Assembly (NCBI GenBank): GCA_963701245.1
Contig: OY969576.1
Location: forward strand, 930,001-994,000
Reading direction: 5' to 3'
Length of the DNA stretch: 64,000 nt
Source of the DNA: CAWCCP01 sp963701245
Lineage (GTDB): Bacteria > Patescibacteriota > Saccharimonadia > Saccharimonadales > UBA4665
Position numbers and translations under genes: made by a program. The notes beneath the pieces were generated by a model. It did not search any database. It was not told the DNA's origin and saw only the letters and a list, made by a program, of their open reading frames with translations. Position 1 is the first letter of the stretch. Every line of letters begins with the position of its first letter. Positions 26,228 through 35,632 of the stretch are shown in pieces.

Positions 26228-27372
26228 GACAAAGTACTTAACTTGGCAGAACTTACCTGGTTAGAAGGCGTTATAATCGGCAGATTCTTATAGATTTCCA
26301 ATGGATTATCACCATTTAAAATATTCTGCGCAGTAAAGGTCACTGCTTGCGCATCGGACGGGCATGAACCCAGCGCTTTCATTTGGCCAACACTCACACA
26401 ACTTGTAATACTGTCGGCAGGCGGATTTGGTGGTGGAGTATTGGGATTACTCATCACCTGTTCACCGTTTTTGCCTGATCCGTCGCCTTGAAGCGCCATC
26501 TGCTGTTGCTGGAACGTCGCGAAAGCCGGGTTTGTATATATCGGCATCACTACCGTTCCAGGATATGTCTTCATTTTATTAATAAGTACGGACCCATCTT
26601 TTGGAGGTAATCCTATGCCTAGTGGACTGAAATTAAACGGAACACGAAGCACGTTACTTAAAGAGTCTTCACCTGATGGGTTCTGAGCTTGGTTTATTCC
26701 AGGAATCAGGACTGAAATAAATGATCCAATAAAAACCGCGAGCACTAAGCCACTAATTGATCGAAATGCGGCCCTAGGATTGTCAGATAACCGACGCGCT
26801 GCCAAAAGCGAAGGCGCCTTTCTCACTCGATTCGCAAGTACGTTTGTGGCTTGCATGGTCAACCATGAACCGCTCAAAACAATTCCGACTAGTATTAAGA
26901 TGAAACCCAGAAAGAATGGCCCCGGATTTCCACTTGAATTACCTTTAATGTTTGATGCGGCATAGGGAAAAAGGAAGATACCCGCAATTAGTGGTAAGAG
27001 TCGCCAAGCTCGCGGTTTTGGCGGCGTTGTCTTTCTACTGACACCGAGTGGCGAAATTTGAACTCTTCGAAGTGAAAAAAGAGAAGCTACGGCTGCAATA
27101 ATGGGAACTCCGGCAATCAAGATGATATAGCCCCAGATCGTCGGATTAACAATGTTCGGAAAGAACTTCGCTCCAGAGAACGCAATATTTGCAATTAACG
27201 GGCGGGCAGCCATAAATACCAACGAACCGAAAATGGCTCCGATAAGCGCACTGACTATGGCATCCACCGATGCAATGACATTGATCTGGTGTGACGTGGC
27301 TCCAATTAATCGCATTGCCGCATAACGTTCTTCGCGGCGAGTCGCAGATAGTCGGGTTGCAGTATTTATTAG

Positions 27373-28552
27373 CTCACCTTACGCAAAACCTCCAGCTTCT
27401 TTGAGTACCTGAAGTTCAGCCAAACTGGCTTGCTGAGCTTTGAGGTATAGCTTTGCCTTTAAGGCAAAGTGGTTCAGATTGCTCGCTTTCGCCAGTCGTT
27501 CCAGCTTATGGTAGGCATGGGTTGCCGCAAAGAAGTGGTTACTTTGTGTCTTCACTCGTTTGGTCGGTGACTTGGCCAGCCCGAGGTTGGACTTTACGGA
27601 CTTGTGGTACTCTTCCACTTTCCACCGTTTTTGGTAGATCGTGGTTATGTCGGTATGTCCTAGCGTCAGATCACTGGTAGCGAGATACAAAACACCCTGA
27701 CTGTCATCTCCGTTTGTGAAGATTTGACGGGTGATACGCACCGTCATATTCATGCCTTTGAGGTACCCTGTCTTGGTAGTGTTTTCTTCCCAGGCCAGCG
27801 ATTCGACTGCGTGGAATACTCCTCGTAGTTTATCCTCCTTACTTTTTGCAAACGTACGATTACTCTTGAGGGCAAAGATGAAGTGTTTGCCCTTGCCAAC
27901 GATGAACTCCATGTTTTCCTGTGAGGAAAACCAACTGTCAGCAAGGCAGTAGCGAAACTTCACCTGGTTTTGGATGGCTGCCCCGATGAGCTCACGGGCC
28001 TGTTCGTTCTTGGTGGCCGAGGACTTGCGTTTTTGTTTGCCGGTCTTCGGGTCAGTGAAAGGTACGTCTTTCTTGACCAGGCAAAACCCCAAGGGTACCG
28101 TTGCCTGGTCGTTATGGTAGAGCATATTGAGAATATTGACGCCCTTCACATTCCGGTTGAAGACGTGGTCATAGTGCCAGGCAATGATGTCGTTTTCGTC
28201 GGTGTAGGCCTTCTCTTCAATGGTGTCATCCAAAGCCAGTATGCCGTCGTCAGTTTCAATCTGCCGGATCGTTGGCTTAACCAGTTTCCAGAGGTCTTTG
28301 TTGGTATATTCCCGGGCAGACAGGAAACGGGTGACGTCGTCATGGCCGACTGACCCGTCCAGGGCGGCCGACATACCAGTTGCCGTGGTCAATCCGAATG
28401 AGCTGATGAGATAGTCAGAATACAGGTCAAGCATTGGTACGTTGACGGGCTTGGATTGTTTTTGTTTTGGCATAGCAACATCCTTGATGAAAGGTTGACT
28501 GCTTTTAGTATGCCCCAGGACTCAAGAAAGTGGGAGTGATGCGTAAGGTGAG
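27373..28552 (-). mobile_element. IS4-superfamily insertion sequence, copy B (1180 bp)
   Basis: It has the same 13-bp terminal repeats and length as copy A at 17173-18352, with two base differences seen. The flanking 7-mers are TTATTAG (27366-27372) and TGATTAG (28553-28559), an imperfect target duplication with one mismatch. Excision with one 7-mer restores the permease frame, so this is the true insertion site and one duplicate has mutated since. Confidence 0.92.
27379..28473 (-). CDS. IS4-type DDE transposase, copy B, 364 aa
   Basis: Almost identical to the copy at 17179-18273, with the same likely catalytic Asp residues and YQKRWKVEE signature. It differs in two residues in the NHFFAATHAYHK segment, where copy A has FFAPTYAYHK. 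It is intact and oriented like the broken permease gene it interrupts, so transcription from the PadR promoter could run through it. Confidence 0.92.
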   Translation of the reverse strand: MPKQKQSKPVNVPMLDLYSDYLISSFGLTTATGMSAALDGSVGHDDVTRFLSAREYTNKDLWKLVKPTIRQIETDDGILALDDTIEEKAYTDENDIIAWHYDHVFNRNVKGVNILNMLYHNDQATVPLGFCLVKKDVPFTDPKTGKQKRKSSATKNEQARELIGAAIQNQVKFRYCLADSWFSSQENMEFIVGKGKHFIFALKSNRTFAKSKEDKLRGVFHAVESLAWEENTTKTGYLKGMNMTVRITRQIFTNGDDSQGVLYLATSDLTLGHTDITTIYQKRWKVEEYHKSVKSNLGLAKSPTKRVKTQSNHFFAATHAYHKLERLAKASNLNHFALKAKLYLKAQQASLAELQVLKEAGGFA

Positions 28553-29182
28553 TGATTAGGATAAGCAGCGGAAATAATATCGCAATTGCGCCAATACCAA
28601 AGGCTTCCCGATAAATATTAGTCGTGCCTTGCAATTGAGCACCAGTCGCAATATGCGTTACCGCAACTGTTCCTGGCTGGCGAATCAACTGAGATGGAGT
28701 ATAGCCGTCAAATAGTGCAAGTTCAGTAGGAAACGACAACGCCGCTTGGCCAATGGTACCTATTTGACTACCACGAAACCTATCTCCTAACTCATCTTTT
28801 AGAACCGTGTGTAAGAGCTGTGAGAGGGCCGGTGAAGCATAGTACTGACCGGGGCCTGGTAGTCTCGGTATTCCAGGTAAAATGGGAGCATTTGGACCAA
28901 GTGCTGCGAGATTAAGTTCTTCGATGAATTGTCCTTTAAATATGTTCTCACTGTAATTCCATAGAACTGCGTGCTCAGCATTTTTTGGAATTCCAGATAT
29001 TGCAGTACCGGATGTCGATTCCCAAGACGGACGATCGCTAGTTTGCTCAAAGGCATGAAAATCGGCAAATACACCTAGCAGAATAGTGACTCCGACCGCC
29101 ACGGCAATCGTGGTGATTAAAAGACGAATCAGTGCCTCTCGGCTGCCTTTTAAGATGAATTGAATGCCTAGACGATACATAA

Positions 29183-29890
29183 TTAACGCACCGTTTCGGC
29201 TTTGCGCTGAGTGGTCATTACTTTGCCATCTCGTACTATCACTCCGCGATCGGCGTATGCCGCAATCCGAGGATCATGGGTAACCAGGATAACAGTCGTT
29301 CCCTGCTCCCTTGCCGCACTTACCAAAAGTTCCATTACTTGCTCGCTAGCCAGTGAATCAAGTGAGCCTGTCGGTTCATCAGCAAACAAGACCTTCGGCT
29401 GAATAACAAGCGCCCGTGCTAGTGCTACGCGTTGTGATTGCCCACCTGACATTTCACCAGTCCGATGAGTTTCCAGTCCATCGATACCAAGACGCTTAAA
29501 CCAAGCTCTCGATTTGGTATAGGCTTTGTTCCTGCCTACTTTATTAAGTAATAAAGGCAGTGCGACGTTATCCTCGGCGGTAAGTTCCGGCACTAATTGA
29601 CCAAATTGAAAAACAAATCCAAAAGTTGTACGGCGAAGTTCAGTTCGCTTCGCATCATTCAAACTATCAAGTCTTTTGTCGCCAAACCACACTTCGCCAC
29701 TATCCGGTTTGAAAATACCAGCTAAACAATGCAGAAGTGTTGATTTTCCAGAACCGCTTGGTCCCATTATTGACACTATCTCGCCACTTTTGACGCTAAA
29801 ACTAGCGTCCTGCAAAGCAGGTGTTAGGCCAAAAGACTTTCGTAAGTTTTTAGCCCTCACTACATACTCACCTTCAGTATCGCTCATCAT
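29183..29890 (-). CDS. MacB/LolD-type ABC ATPase, 235 aa
   Basis: This is the ATP-binding subunit for the FtsX-type permease next to it. Walker A GPSGSGKST is near residue 40, Q-loop FVFQFGQLVPELT near 92, signature MSGGQSQR near 143, Walker B VLFADEPTGSLD near 163 and switch His in LVTHDPRIA. All motifs are intact. It overlaps the PadR gene by 17 bp and ends two bases before the permease start, so translation is probably coupled. With the permease broken by two insertion sequences, its partner is missing unless another permease acts in trans. Confidence 0.92.
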   Translation of the reverse strand: MMSDTEGEYVVRAKNLRKSFGLTPALQDASFSVKSGEIVSIMGPSGSGKSTLLHCLAGIFKPDSGEVWFGDKRLDSLNDAKRTELRRTTFGFVFQFGQLVPELTAEDNVALPLLLNKVGRNKAYTKSRAWFKRLGIDGLETHRTGEMSGGQSQRVALARALVIQPKVLFADEPTGSLDSLASEQVMELLVSAAREQGTTVILVTHDPRIAAYADRGVIVRDGKVMTTQRKAETVR

Positions 29891-30407
29891 AAATCTCCTC
29901 TTTTAATTTTTGTAATCGAGATGCCGTGACATCTATCCAACGTAAGTCAGCTTCTAAATGAAATAATGCATAGTCTGCCTGCAGTGCTTGTTGTAGATTG
30001 CCCTCACGACGAAGGTTCGTTAATTCACGCATGCGATCGATATGTGCAGACCGTTGCGCATCAAGATACTTATTAGGGTCTTTATCTAGCAACACAGAGG
30101 TTACTACTTTTATAAATAAAACGGTTTGGGTATTAGGATGAAGTTTTTCAGGCGTGGACAGCCATTTTTCCAAATCTTTTCTGCCTAATTTCGTAATCGA
30201 GTAAAGTTTCCTCTCCGGTCCAACACTTTGCTCTGTTGACTGAATTGAAACTTTCTTATCTCTCAGAAGTCTGAATAATGTCGCGTACACCTGACCAAAA
30301 GCAAGTGATTTTTCTTTACCATAAAGCGTATCGTATTCTCTTTTAAGATCGTATCCGTAACTTTGCTGTTTACCAAGAATACCAAGTAATGCATAACTAG
30401 CTGACAT
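29874..30407 (-). CDS. PadR-family transcriptional regulator, 177 aa
   Basis: This is a winged-helix repressor. The N-terminal PadR domain (YALLGILGKQQSYGYDLKREYD to GRKDLEKWL, about residues 5-85) is followed by a C-terminal helical dimer region (about 95-177). It is the first gene of the PadR-ATPase-permease operon and sits next to a perfect palindrome that covers its own promoter, so it probably represses the operon until a drug or toxic ligand binds. It overlaps the ATPase gene by 17 bp. Confidence 0.92.
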   Translation of the reverse strand: MSASYALLGILGKQQSYGYDLKREYDTLYGKEKSLAFGQVYATLFRLLRDKKVSIQSTEQSVGPERKLYSITKLGRKDLEKWLSTPEKLHPNTQTVLFIKVVTSVLLDKDPNKYLDAQRSAHIDRMRELTNLRREGNLQQALQADYALFHLEADLRWIDVTASRLQKLKEEIYDERY

Positions 30408-30413
30408 ATAGTT

Positions 30414-30443
30414 AAACTATACACTCAGTGTATAGTTTGTCAA
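30414..30443 (-). promoter_or_regulatory. Promoter and palindromic operator of the PadR operon
   Basis: A 25-bp perfect palindrome (30414-30438) has 12-bp arms AAACTATACACT and AGTGTATAGTTT around one central base. On the minus strand, -35 TTGACA (30438-30443) and -10 TATAGT (30416-30421) are 16 bp apart, and the palindrome fills the space between them. A dimer bound there would shut off the promoter. The arms contain TATACACT...AGTGTATA, a pattern I associate with PadR operators. Confidence 0.85.
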
Positions 30444-30613
30444 TAATTACCCTAGCATTTTTGTATAACCTACCTTCAAGTAACACGAACATTCGCACCT
30501 TTACATTGAGAGTGGTGCTTTTAATTTTCTTTAGCTGCTACAAGTTGATTAGAGACTAAATAACCTGCTCTTCTACACCACCTAATTGATGAACTTGTTT
30601 CAGAGGGTTTTGG

Positions 30614-31654
30614 CTAAGGTTCACTTATTTTTAGCAAAGACTTTACTGCTCGGCGTTCATCCATAGCCGCATAAGCTTCTGCTATATTATCTAAATTAGT
30701 TCTTAAATCGAAAACTTTGCCCGGATTAATTTTGCCTTCTAGTACTTCGTTAAGCAATATAGGAATATAGGTGTGCGCAGGCGCGACACCGCCTCGTATT
30801 CCAATATTTCTAAAGAATAGTTCACTATAACTAATCTCTTTGTAGGTCGGTAATCCAACGACCCCTATCATGCCACCTGCGCGAACAATCTTTGCCGCAG
30901 TTCCAAAAGCCTCCTCAGTTCCGACACATTCAAGAGCCCTATCAACACCAGCATCTTTAGTTAATATAAGAATTTTCTTTACGGCTGCATCGCCTCTCTC
31001 CTCAACAATTTCGGTAGCACCAAAGGCTTTTGCTAATTTTTGCCTGGCTGGATTTCTGCTTAATGAAAGTATCTGTTTGGCGCCTAATAATTTTGCCGCA
31101 ATAACCGCACATAAACCAACCGCTCCATCACCGACTATCGCGACACTGTCACCTTTTTGTACCCCAGCACTAATTGCTGAGTGGTAGCCTGTGCACATAA
31201 CATCTGAAAGAGTTAGAAATGAGGCAAGCATGTCTTCTGTGTAATTTTTAGGCGGCACTTTCAAAAGTGTTGTCTCGACATAAGGGACGCGGACAAATTC
31301 ACCCTGGCCTCCATCATAGTTTCCATTACCGAAAGCGCTCCCGTGAATGCACTCAGCCGTAAAGCCGTTTTTGCAATTCACACATATGCCGTCACTAAAT
31401 TTAAATGGAGCAATCACAAAATCACCTTTTTTTAACTTTGTGACTTTAGTCCCTGTACTCTCCACAACGCCTATAAATTCATGCCCGATACTGCCTTTTT
31501 TATGGGGAATAATCCCACGGTAATACCATAAATCGGAACCACAGACGCAACCGTATACTACTCGGACAATGGCATCGGTCGAATCTTTTAATTTCGGATC
31601 TGGTCGTTTGCCGATTTTTATATCATGTGGACCCTTAAATAACGCAGCTCTCAT
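30614..31654 (-). CDS. Zinc-dependent alcohol dehydrogenase family oxidoreductase, 346 aa
   Basis: This is a medium-chain dehydrogenase/reductase. The N-terminal GroES-like domain carries the catalytic zinc ligands in YGCVCGSDLWYYRG (Cys) and IGHEFIG (His, Glu). The structural zinc loop is altered: GICVNCKNGFTAECIHG gives three Cys and a His rather than four Cys. The cofactor domain has SVAIVGDGAVGLCAVIAAKLLGA near residue 165 and binds NAD(P). The substrate, an alcohol or aldehyde, is not known. The gene stands alone, with about 200 bp to the PadR gene. Confidence 0.9.
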   Translation of the reverse strand: MRAALFKGPHDIKIGKRPDPKLKDSTDAIVRVVYGCVCGSDLWYYRGIIPHKKGSIGHEFIGVVESTGTKVTKLKKGDFVIAPFKFSDGICVNCKNGFTAECIHGSAFGNGNYDGGQGEFVRVPYVETTLLKVPPKNYTEDMLASFLTLSDVMCTGYHSAISAGVQKGDSVAIVGDGAVGLCAVIAAKLLGAKQILSLSRNPARQKLAKAFGATEIVEERGDAAVKKILILTKDAGVDRALECVGTEEAFGTAAKIVRAGGMIGVVGLPTYKEISYSELFFRNIGIRGGVAPAHTYIPILLNEVLEGKINPGKVFDLRTNLDNIAEAYAAMDERRAVKSLLKISEP

Positions 31655-31839
31655 TCGATATTATCCTCCCTCGTTCGTATTTCTGAAATTCCCTTCAAGC
31701 CTAATTAACTTTTGGTGAAGTAGTCAAGGAAATTTCTAATATCTAGGTGGTGTACTCAATATTTGCACAGAAGCAGTCAAGCAATCTAAACGTATTTTTG
31801 TCAAACGAATTCCCTGTGTCGTATTTTCCCGGCGTTTTT

Positions 31840-33372
31840 TTACATAAAGTGAACTGCGAAGTTACCCATTTGAGCTTCAAGTAGCTCTAGCTCTGGTGGT
31901 AATCTATAATGCTCAGTAACTTTCCCCAAATTAAATCGGTTTGGATCAAATCGATCACCTGCTGCGGCGAGCGGTTGAGAATTTTTACGCCCTTTAGTAA
32001 GCACAAATCCCCTATCCTTACTATAAGATGTATGAACCGGTATAATATTTGAGAGTCCAAAAATCGATACTCCCCGCACTACATATTCAAGTGTTCGCAC
32101 ATAGCCGTCCTTAATTGAAGAACTGCAGCCATGCACATTAACACTTTTTACGCCCTCGTAAAACTGTACCAATCTTTGTTGATTTGCGAGTATATCCATC
32201 ATACCGAATCTTCCACTAGCACCTCTTCCATAACCAGCTTGATACCCATCGCTATGAAAACGATGTAATACCGATATAAGATTAGGATTACGTTCTCGCG
32301 CATGCTGCTCAGCGATTTTCAGATCGTCGGTTGAAGTTATCTCATAATAGTCCACCTTATGACCGGCTGTATGAGCTTGCCGAACGAGCGATTCAAACAT
32401 TATATGGTTGGCCGGTGTAGTATGGAAATTAGTGGTGTTCTCGTCGGTACCAGCCATGATTACTGACCCTGGAAGGTCATCTTTCATTCGATCTAAATAG
32501 ATGAGAAACGGTACCGATAACCGGGCAAAATTTTTAATTAAATTTGTTTGGTTTAAGCGAGCACTGATGCCTGGTGCTCGGAATTCGATTTCGGCAATAC
32601 GTTTTAGATTTGTGACAACACCAGGGTTCGGTACATTTTCTTCCGGTCGCGTCGAAGGATTATTACCTATGGTCCAGGCATATTTTACAGCTACAGGATC
32701 TAGACCATATTGCGTCAGCAAGAAATCAACCGTATCCTGTTCTCGAAAATCTACTTTATCGAACCGTACTAAGCCTGACAAAGCGTCTCGAAGCGCAAGA
32801 GTGTCTTGTGTAGACGTTGGCCAATCGTGCAGTATTTGCGTGCCGTCACCATTTAAAGTGGGATCTAAGGATGGTTCCGTGCCGGATTGTTCATGAATCG
32901 CACGTTGTAAGGTCAGTGAAAGTAAGCTTGGTACATTATCAGTACTACCGTCACCTAATCGCACTTCTTGAAGCACTAAAGAACTGGCCAAATTTGACAT
33001 TTGAGAAGCCAGAACAACATCATCATGTTCTAGTCCAAATTTCTGAGCTTCATATATAGTTTGAGAGACTATATTTCTGCTCGCTTGACCTTTATTTATT
33101 GGACCCGTTGCTTGTGGATCTGTTGCTGCAGGTATATAGCTCCGCGCTAAACTATCTATGACTTCACCCCTAAGGTAATCAGGAGTTCCAACAAGCTGTT
33201 CAATGATTGGTGTAACTAGTTGTGTGGTAGTTAGGTGATCAGGTGAAGGGGTAGGATCGGCAGCAAGCGCAATACTTGCCCGTAAATATGTTGCCATATC
33301 TGGGATATATTTGTCGTTGACGGCATCTTGGACATAATCAGGTTGAAGGCATTTGTCTAATAACTCTGTCAT
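31840..33372 (-). CDS. Hypothetical protein with a possible caspase-like C-terminal domain, 510 aa
   Basis: This is a soluble protein with no signal or membrane helix. The first 250 residues are helical and motif-poor. In the C-terminal half, LISVLHRFHSDGYQAGYGRG (near residue 370) precedes a strand SVNVHGCSSS (near 430). A His in an H-x(n)-G setting followed about 50 residues later by a strand ending in Cys-Ser-Ser recalls clan CD peptidases (caspases, CHAT). This likeness is by eye only; no confident family. It lies seven bases after the 134-aa gene at 33380-33784, so the two are an operon. Confidence 0.5.
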   Translation of the reverse strand: MTELLDKCLQPDYVQDAVNDKYIPDMATYLRASIALAADPTPSPDHLTTTQLVTPIIEQLVGTPDYLRGEVIDSLARSYIPAATDPQATGPINKGQASRNIVSQTIYEAQKFGLEHDDVVLASQMSNLASSLVLQEVRLGDGSTDNVPSLLSLTLQRAIHEQSGTEPSLDPTLNGDGTQILHDWPTSTQDTLALRDALSGLVRFDKVDFREQDTVDFLLTQYGLDPVAVKYAWTIGNNPSTRPEENVPNPGVVTNLKRIAEIEFRAPGISARLNQTNLIKNFARLSVPFLIYLDRMKDDLPGSVIMAGTDENTTNFHTTPANHIMFESLVRQAHTAGHKVDYYEITSTDDLKIAEQHARERNPNLISVLHRFHSDGYQAGYGRGASGRFGMMDILANQQRLVQFYEGVKSVNVHGCSSSIKDGYVRTLEYVVRGVSIFGLSNIIPVHTSYSKDRGFVLTKGRKNSQPLAAAGDRFDPNRFNLGKVTEHYRLPPELELLEAQMGNFAVHFM

Positions 33373-33379
33373 AACGCGA

Positions 33380-33784
33380 TTAAAGAGCCTTTAAACCGCT
33401 ATTATGAATATCGGGTGGCATTTGCGATACGATAGTATTTACAGTCGCCATTGGAGTGTACGCAAAGTTGAGGCGCGCTACTAATGCTGAAACACGCTTT
33501 GCGGTTTGGGTTGGTAAAAATACCATAGCTTGAAAGTCGTACCACTTTTCATCTCTTATATAGCCGCCCGTTCTTAGATCTGGTAGTTCAGGCACTAATG
33601 GTTGAAAATACAGCACACTGTCCATTGCCAATTGAAGTACATTCCTCCAACTAGGATGCTCCGTGTTCGCCAACATACTAAGCGCGTCCTCTTCACCAAC
33701 TTTTATACTTTGGTAGTCAGTATTTGTACTAAGTGGAAGTGGGTGTAGTTCTTGAAAAGCAGCAGGTTGTAAAGAAAATGCCAT
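33380..33784 (-). CDS. Hypothetical protein, 134 aa
   Basis: A short soluble protein from ATG 33784 with no recognisable domain. It has Pro-rich and hydrophobic patches near the middle (FQPLVPELPDLRTGG). It lies seven bases upstream of the 510-aa gene and almost certainly shares its message; a partner or regulatory role for that protein is inferred only from this linkage. Confidence 0.55.
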   Translation of the reverse strand: MAFSLQPAAFQELHPLPLSTNTDYQSIKVGEEDALSMLANTEHPSWRNVLQLAMDSVLYFQPLVPELPDLRTGGYIRDEKWYDFQAMVFLPTQTAKRVSALVARLNFAYTPMATVNTIVSQMPPDIHNSGLKAL

Positions 33785-34122
33785 TAAATTATTTTTTCAT
33801 TTCCTTTACTTCTTGTCAAATACTTCTCTTATTAAATATAACTTATCTCTGCGTCGGCAATGACTTCATTCTCATATCTATTTTTAATTATTCATGACTA
33901 ACTAGCAACTGCCAATAACTTTGTTATTTTTAGCAAAATCCTACTACGTCTTGCACTATATAAAAACGATGTTACTATACTTTATCGTACTCATTATTCG
34001 ATAGCAGCGTATCCATATGATAGACGTAGTCTTTTTCCGTCACAACTCTACTACGTTCAGTATAAATTGAAAATATACCATAAGCGTTATATAATGCGAA
34101 CCGACAGTAAGGATAACGGCAA
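33785..34122. other. Gene-free stretch between divergent genes
   Basis: It holds the control regions of the leftward hypothetical pair and the rightward lectin-like gene. It is AT-rich. AAGGATA near 34110 is the probable ribosome-binding site of the latter. No clear -35/-10 pair, hairpin or gene is seen. Confidence 0.4.
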
Positions 34123-34827
34123 ATGGCAAAAACAAAAAACTCAATTCGCAAGTCTGCAAATCAGCAACATGTGATGCAATTTCAGGTTAAGAATTTAGTA
34201 CCTGGCTTATTTGTACTGGTTTTCGCAATTATCGGAGTTTCCTTTATTGTAGGTGGCAATGCCGAATCAAAAGTGCCAAATTATGTCTGTGATTTCGGCA
34301 GCCCAAACGGTCAAGCTTGCATGAATGCCAAACAAAGTGGCACCTCGAATGGTACGGAAGTTCTCGGTTGGTCGAAAGATTATGATGCAAATGAGAATTT
34401 TATTATTCAGCCACTATCGAGTATGTGTCTTGATGGTCATGTCACATTAAATTGCCCTTTTACACCTGGATCAGGTTTAAATAATCGCTATCTTGGTGAT
34501 GAAATTATCCAATTCGTTGACGTTCAGAGTAGATATGCAGATTGTCTTGGGAACAGTGATAGTTCAATGGGAGTGCTCGTTGCCTGCAACACTCCTAATG
34601 GGATCGGAGGTGGCATTGGAAGTGTATTTGTACTTAACAAAGATGGAAAAGGCACAGCTGGTCTAGTTGAAAGTCAGTATTGGTCTGATGAAAACTTTGA
34701 TGATAGTAAGGAATTCGATACACCTGCTTGGCTTTGCATGACTGGACCGCCAGAACAAGGTCAGGTAAATGTAACTACCAGTCCACCTATGTATAGCTCA
34801 GAGTGCAAATGGGGAATGGACAACTAG
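34123..34827 (+). CDS. Secreted Cys-containing protein, ricin-lectin-like, 234 aa
   Basis: A basic N-terminus and a hydrophobic segment LVPGLFVLVFAIIGVSFIVGG (about 26-47), ending in NAES, act as signal or anchor. About ten Cys lie in the mature part, with motifs such as SMCLDGHVTL and ADCLGNSDSS that resemble ricin-B lectin strands, but without a full QxW set. Probably extracellular. The function is a guess at carbohydrate binding. It converges with the flavin reductase gene, the stop codons being one base apart. Confidence 0.6.
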   Translation: MAKTKNSIRKSANQQHVMQFQVKNLVPGLFVLVFAIIGVSFIVGGNAESKVPNYVCDFGSPNGQACMNAKQSGTSNGTEVLGWSKDYDANENFIIQPLSSMCLDGHVTLNCPFTPGSGLNNRYLGDEIIQFVDVQSRYADCLGNSDSSMGVLVACNTPNGIGGGIGSVFVLNKDGKGTAGLVESQYWSDENFDDSKEFDTPAWLCMTGPPEQGQVNVTTSPPMYSSECKWGMDN

Positions 34828-34828
34828 A

Positions 34829-35437
34829 CTATAGTTTATTATCCCAGCAGCCTTCTATGGCGCGCTGCGTCTCATGAAAACGACTTGGTACATTCTGGCG
34901 ACCTGCCCTGAGAACTATCGCCATCCAAATTAATTCCTGCCAAGCTCCAGCCACGTATTTTCGATAATGATCATCTATTAAAGTACCTTGGTCGTCAAAT
35001 AATTCTTGGACTTTTGGAAATTGCATGTCTGAAAAAGTTGAAACCATACCCATTTCCCGGACTGTCGTCACTAATGCTTCAATGGCTCTGACACCTCCCC
35101 ATTGCCCGGATGAAACACCGGCAAATGCAACTGGTTTATGGATATAGTTTGTGAGTTCGCTATCAAGCATTCGCTTGAGAGTGCCTGGGAAACTATGATT
35201 ATATTCCGGTGTGACAATGAAGAAGCCATCTGCCTTTTCGGTTATTTTTGTGTATCGAGGATCTTTTCCCTCAGGGTCATTTCCGTCACCGGGAAAATAG
35301 AAGTCTCGTGGATCAATAAGTTCCGTTTCGATCTCATCACACGTCTGACCAACCTGAACAACCAAGTGGGCTGCTAAAATGCTTTTTCGTTGTTCTCGGT
35401 TTGTACCAGCTAATACAGGTACGTACAATTTATCCAT
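34829..35437 (-). CDS. NAD(P)H-dependent FMN reductase-like protein, 202 aa
   Basis: A flavodoxin-fold oxidoreductase. The phosphate-binding loop is near the N-terminus (LAGTNREQRKSILAA). The strand DGFFIVTPEYNHSFPGTLKRMLD (near residue 75) and KPVAFAGVSSGQWGGVRA (near 105) are classic for the NADPH-dependent FMN reductase/quinone reductase family. The natural electron acceptor may be a quinone, an azo dye or chromate. It is cytoplasmic. It abuts the end of the lectin-like gene on the other strand. Confidence 0.9.
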   Translation of the reverse strand: MDKLYVPVLAGTNREQRKSILAAHLVVQVGQTCDEIETELIDPRDFYFPGDGNDPEGKDPRYTKITEKADGFFIVTPEYNHSFPGTLKRMLDSELTNYIHKPVAFAGVSSGQWGGVRAIEALVTTVREMGMVSTFSDMQFPKVQELFDDQGTLIDDHYRKYVAGAWQELIWMAIVLRAGRQNVPSRFHETQRAIEGCWDNKL

Positions 35438-35632
35438 TGCTTCTTCCTAATATTCAATAGGTATTGCTGTTCTGTTACAGATTATATGTTAAATTTTACT
35501 ATCAATTCAGAATTACCGTAATCACTATACACGTTTTTATCGACCACGAATGCCTACGTCCATGTACTTGAGATGTGATGATAGCTTATTAAACAGTCAC
35601 CTTGGCCTTAGTGAAGATATGAACTTTTCTAA

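Larger units (their letters stand above)
24507..29180 (-). pseudogene. FtsX/MacB-type ABC permease split by two insertion sequences
   Basis: The permease begins at ATG 29180. It is cut at 28553 by an IS4-type element, continues from about 27365 to 26228, is cut by an IS256-type element, and ends at 24507. Removing each element with one target duplication leaves 628 + 1138 + 625 = 2391 bp, a single 796-codon frame. The protein has an N-terminal helix (LLITTIAVAVGVTILLGVF), a large extracellular domain, and FtsX-type helix bundles in the middle and at the C-terminus. In the intact form it would pair with the ATPase at 29183-29890, two bases upstream. As it stands, the fragments cannot make the transporter, so the operon is probably dead. 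Confidence 0.9.
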
